NCBI GenBank assembly: GCA_950295325.1
Contig: OX485803.1
Location: forward strand, 45,709,554 to 45,773,553
Direction: 5' to 3'
DNA length: 64,000 nt
Source of the DNA: Polytrichum commune
Taxonomy: Eukaryota; Streptophyta; Polytrichopsida; Polytrichales; Polytrichaceae
Under the pieces are notes generated by a model. It worked only from the letters and a program-made list of their open reading frames with translations, had not been told where the DNA came from and ran no database searches. Every line of letters starts with the position of its first letter. Position 1 is the first letter of the stretch. Position numbers and translations under genes: made by a program. Below, piece by piece: positions 60,428 through 64,000 of this stretch.

Positions 60428-61990
60428 GCGGTGAGCAGTGAGCGATGAATAGTAAGCAGTAACTAATGAGCAGATTAGGGTGAGAAAAATTCAAGAAACA
60501 TACCCATCACCGTGGGTTTGGTATCCTATTACCACATATTTGTAGCTCAAATATCAACAGATGTTACCTGCCGAAAACTAACTTGCCAATTGATTGTTCC
60601 AATTCATACGAACATTTGAAACAATGATGAAAGCTATAAAACAATGATGTTGTGGAAATCATTAGGGTTTAGGGATTTTAGACAATGGTCATACAAATCA
60701 CTCTTAGTGGTTAGGATTTAGGGTAAACTAGATAATTGCCACGCAAAAACAAAAAACATGTGCACATATATACCAAGTCACGTGCAAGACCTCTTCATGT
60801 ACCTTTATTTTATTTTATTTTATTATCTATTATTCTCCTTATTATTACAAACACGAACATTACATTCCTCTGCCTCTATATTCATAAATGCCAAGATATA
60901 AATATCATAATGTTTAAATCTACTTCGCCTTGAATGTGTAATGACGGTTGCTGACCGTATCACCTCAGATTCGGTATACACAGGGAGAATCAATTAATGA
61001 AGGGGGGACATCACTTCTTTTATTTTTCTACACACAATATCCAAAAATGGTAGAAACAATTGGTAGAAGACTAAATAGTCCAAAAAAAAACCAAAATTTT
61101 TAAATTATTCAAATCAACAAACTTACGTACTCAAGCGAGATTTCTTTGGAACTTTTTGAATAGACTCGTCATCATCTTCGCATGCCATGTTAATTGATTG
61201 CAAGCTATGGATAATAGGAGGTGACAATGAATCACATAAAGAACGTTATCCCAAACCACATCACCCAATTGTGGTAGAATGTCATAAATTCATTGATGGC
61301 ACCTTCCTCCAACTAAAAATTAGAATTCACATATAAAACGTTATGTCAAATAACTATTTTAACAAATAAAAACGTTATATAATAATTAAATAAATTTCAT
61401 AAGCATAAATGCATTTACAATTATAATTCATAATATTATTTGAGCCCAAAATGATATTTTCACCAAACACAAATCAAGGTCATTGTCTATAAAATTTGGA
61501 GGCAAAAAATGCAAAGCCTTGCGTGTCATCGGAGATGAATTCCACTACTTCAGCCATTTTACTTTATACATGCCATCTACCGGAGTTGTTGCAATTTTTT
61601 GCAATTTTTCCAAGGTCATTTCTGATTTAGGATTAGAAATCCAATGCCCATTTACTTGAAAAAAATATTAAATATAAAATACGCAATGAAATAAAACATA
61701 TTACAAAAATCAAACGAATAATATAAAGACTTATCTCTTTCACAAAATCAACGCCATTTGCGGGATCCGCAATTACAAGGACTTTATCAAACTTTTTTAA
61801 CTCATGTGCCTTCACTGTTTTCCTCACCGTATTTGCCATAGTCTCCAATTCAAGCCTAGGAGATCTTTGGGCCAATAGAATGTTGTCCCTGCCCTCACAA
61901 CATGCCTCTTCTGATGCCACTACAACATTACGATTGATCACGCTAGACTCCTTGTCAATATGAAATACATAGGCTACCCACAAGATGCGG
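60411..61990. mobile_element. Degenerate relative of the methyltransferase-carrying MULE
   Basis: gggggagcatcatatgagcg at 60,411 resembles the end gggaaaagctattttgcgag. It is followed by a decayed run of the same heptamer (agcggtg agcagtg agcgatg). Downstream, on the minus strand, is a pseudogene related to the methyltransferase gene, in the orientation expected for a left end. No right end or target duplication was found, so the element is truncated. The rest is AT-rich. Confidence 0.5.
61490..61985 (-). pseudogene. Fragment related to exons 7-8 of the methyltransferase-like gene
   Basis: The minus strand encodes MANTVRKTVKAHELKKFDKV followed by LVIADPANGVDFVKE, matching in order the exon 7 segment ALHKKMSKLVCVANPDLTDG. 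It then encodes TLEKLQKIATT, YKVKWLK, WNSSPMTRKA and LVKISFW, matching exon 8 (NLEKLQLITT, CKIKWLE, FNSSSSTREA, LAKACFW). Between them the donor reads ATAAGT and the acceptor CAA rather than CAG, and a TAG interrupts the second part. It is clearly inactive but shows that the gene family was present in more than one element. Confidence 0.7.
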
Positions 61991-61999
61991 TAGCCCTAG

Positions 62000-63250
62000 T
62001 AGGCAATATTTATTCACAATCCACTACCACATTTATTGGAGAGTATTTCGATAAAATACAACCAATACCTATACAAAGAGGAACTATATAAGGAGACACA
62101 TTAAGCCCAAATCTCTTTATCATATTTCTTGAACCACTCCTCAGATGGCTACAACGAGGAAACAATGGATACACCTTTAACACCTCCAATACCAAACTAA
62201 GTTTCGCAGCCTATGCAGATGACCTAGCGGCAATATCCAACAACTTGACATCCCTCCAACACCAATTGAATAAACTAGACAAATACTGTGAATGGGCAGG
62301 AATGGACCTTGGCATCCCGAAATGTGCAATCACGGGTTGCCCCAATAAATCAAAACTAAATCTCCAAGCCTTTAAAACACAACTAAAAAACATAAATATA
62401 AATTTTAGAAACCAACCCATACCTATCCAAAGCCAACACGAGGCATATGTCTACCTCGGAATCAATCTAGTCCCATTGTTACAATGGAAAACACAAACAC
62501 ACATAACAACAACCAAACTAATCAAACAATGCAAACTATTAACCGCATGTCCAACAACTATGAAGCAAAAAATACAAATGGTCGACACAGTCATACGAGT
62601 TGGCATTGCCTACAGTTTCTACGCCGTCCCATACTCACTCCCCTCCATTAACAAACTTGATAAAAAAATAATTTCCATACACAAAACTATATGTGGTCTC
62701 CCGAAATGCCTGTCAAACACAATTACACAACTACCATAAGATATGTTCGGCACATAAGTTTTTTCACTCAAAAATGCATATATTACATGTATAGGTGAAC
62801 AACTCATTAACGCCCTCAATGACAAATGAAGACTTAGAAAAATATATAATGAACTAACCGTGCACATACTTGCCAAACACGGCGGATCACTAAACCTATC
62901 ACGCATATCCCAACATGACTGTATAAGATCACCAATTACAAAAACATTATTCCTACTCAAAATAACCAGTAACACCCACCTTAGAAGCACACTTGAGAAA
63001 TTTCCCCTTCTCCCCACACCACTAGAAACACAATGGATGCGTCAAGCACAAAATATACCAACACTAATCCCCACAATCTCCCTAATATATTTACATAAAC
63101 TAATACTACACAACATAACCGAACTCAAGCACATAACACACCCCAATGGTACACAACTAATGACAAACGATGAATTCAAATATTACTATGACATACCCAC
63201 TAAAACAACCAAAGCCGCCTTAGACCAAGCACGAGTATTCTTTTGTTAAA
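62000..63250 (+). pseudogene. LINE reverse transcriptase fragment with several stops
   Basis: The frame from 62,092 gives GDTLSPNLFIIFLEPLLRWL, then SFAAYADDLAAISNN with the catalytic ADD, KCAITG, and AYVYLGI, which are reverse transcriptase motifs B to E. The thumb region continues in the same frame to 63,248. In-frame stops at 62,089 (TAA), 62,737 (TAA), 62,755 (TAA) and 62,827 (TGA) fall where Gln or Arg would be expected. The endonuclease and first half of the transcriptase are missing. It may belong to the same LINE family as 26,353-28,145. Confidence 0.82.
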
Positions 63251-64000
63251 TACCGTGTTACAATCAATGCCCAAATAATTGCCCTACACATGTCATACCA
63301 AACACCCTAAAAAATGCATACAAAATACAAACCACAACATACACACAAGAACAAGAAGACACAACGCACACCCCCCACCACGTCCACCACCGGAATACCC
63401 AAAACCACCCCCGCACATCTAAAAAATCCACATACAATTCCCCATACACTCTATAATAAAAGACCGCCCCCACACTTACAAAGATAAAAACAAAATTATG
63501 AAAAAATATACATCCTACTTATGTCAATGGCTACTCCCAAATGAAACAATATATAACAAGTGGCTCCCCCAAAAAGACTTGTTCCCATGAAACAACCAAA
63601 ACACCATAAACCATAACATCCTACTCCTAACGCAATATTATACTCACAAACAAAACCAACACTTCACCAACATCTTACAATTAAACTTCGATGAAGAACA
63701 ATTGAGAGTCACTAGATACATCCCCCCGCCACAAGTCATATCCCTATGTCATATCCATATTAACGAATGTAACCCAGATAATGACATCGCCCACACAAAA
63801 CACCATTAAAAGCCAACATGGTGTATCACACATCTACGACAACGATGGTCGCTACTTAATTACCATCCCTGAGCAAAGACTACAATGATTATGGGAAGAA
63901 TACCAAGATGCATTAAACAAACCACATAATCTAGAACTCCCCATACAATCATTTGAAAAGGAAGTTGCATGGTTGTACAAACGATATAAATATAGAATGC
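63251..64000 (+). pseudogene. Further decayed LINE ORF2 sequence up to the window edge
   Basis: CA-rich sequence with broken frames. Near the end the pieces ITIPEQRLQ, LWEEYQDALNKP and SFEKEVAWLYKRYKY suggest a continuing ORF2 linker before an RNase H domain outside the window. No intact gene is supported. Confidence 0.45.

Noticed and set aside
61633-61983. Minus-strand frame considered as an intact independent gene
   Set aside because: Its order of motifs matches exons 7-8 of the methyltransferase-like gene, and splice sites and a codon are mutated, so it is listed as a pseudogene fragment.

Overview
This window comes from the nuclear genome of a land plant, probably a non-seed plant such as a fern, lycophyte or bryophyte. 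The evidence is spliced genes with GT-AG introns, an IQ67-domain (IQD) calmodulin-binding protein, a PUS7/TruD pseudouridine synthase with 20 exons, a telo-box next to that gene, and a heavy load of DNA transposons and LINEs. The species cannot be named from sequence alone.

Layout. 1-3,955: repeat-rich sequence without a recognised gene. 4,021-15,607 (+): complete PUS7-type tRNA/mRNA pseudouridine synthase; the 20 exons join into 861 codons without a frame break and include one apparent U12-type AT-AC intron. 15,608-26,170: gene-free sequence made of dispersed and tandem repeats. 26,353-28,140: decayed 3' part of a LINE with RNase H, zinc-knuckle and restriction-like endonuclease segments. 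28,141-31,240: no gene. 32,632-36,057 (+): complete IQD gene, 568 aa. 36,058-39,790: repeats and a well-preserved Mutator-type MITE.

40,133-56,236 is the most notable feature: a 16.1-kb Mutator-like (MULE) DNA transposon. It has matching terminal inverted repeats and an exact 10-bp target-site duplication, and it sits inside LINE-like sequence. It carries two divergent genes. On the minus strand is a 14-exon gene (1,266 codons) that appears to fuse a ParB/sulfiredoxin-like fold to a beta-class N4/N6 DNA methyltransferase-like domain. On the plus strand is a MULE transposase with zinc-ligand clusters and a SWIM finger, disrupted by stops and a frameshift. The three longest introns of the methyltransferase gene are filled with satellite-like repeats that hold nine copies of a 20-bp palindrome. 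An attractive but untested idea is that these palindromes are cis-acting sites for the ParB-like/methyltransferase protein, so that the transposon carries its own DNA-marking module.

56,247-60,410: LINE ORF1-like sequence. 60,411-about 62,000: a degenerate second relative of the methyltransferase-carrying element. 62,000-64,000: LINE reverse transcriptase region with several stops of the C-to-T type.

The two host genes look intact. All mobile genes except perhaps the methyltransferase are decayed, and even that gene has a mutated splice donor.
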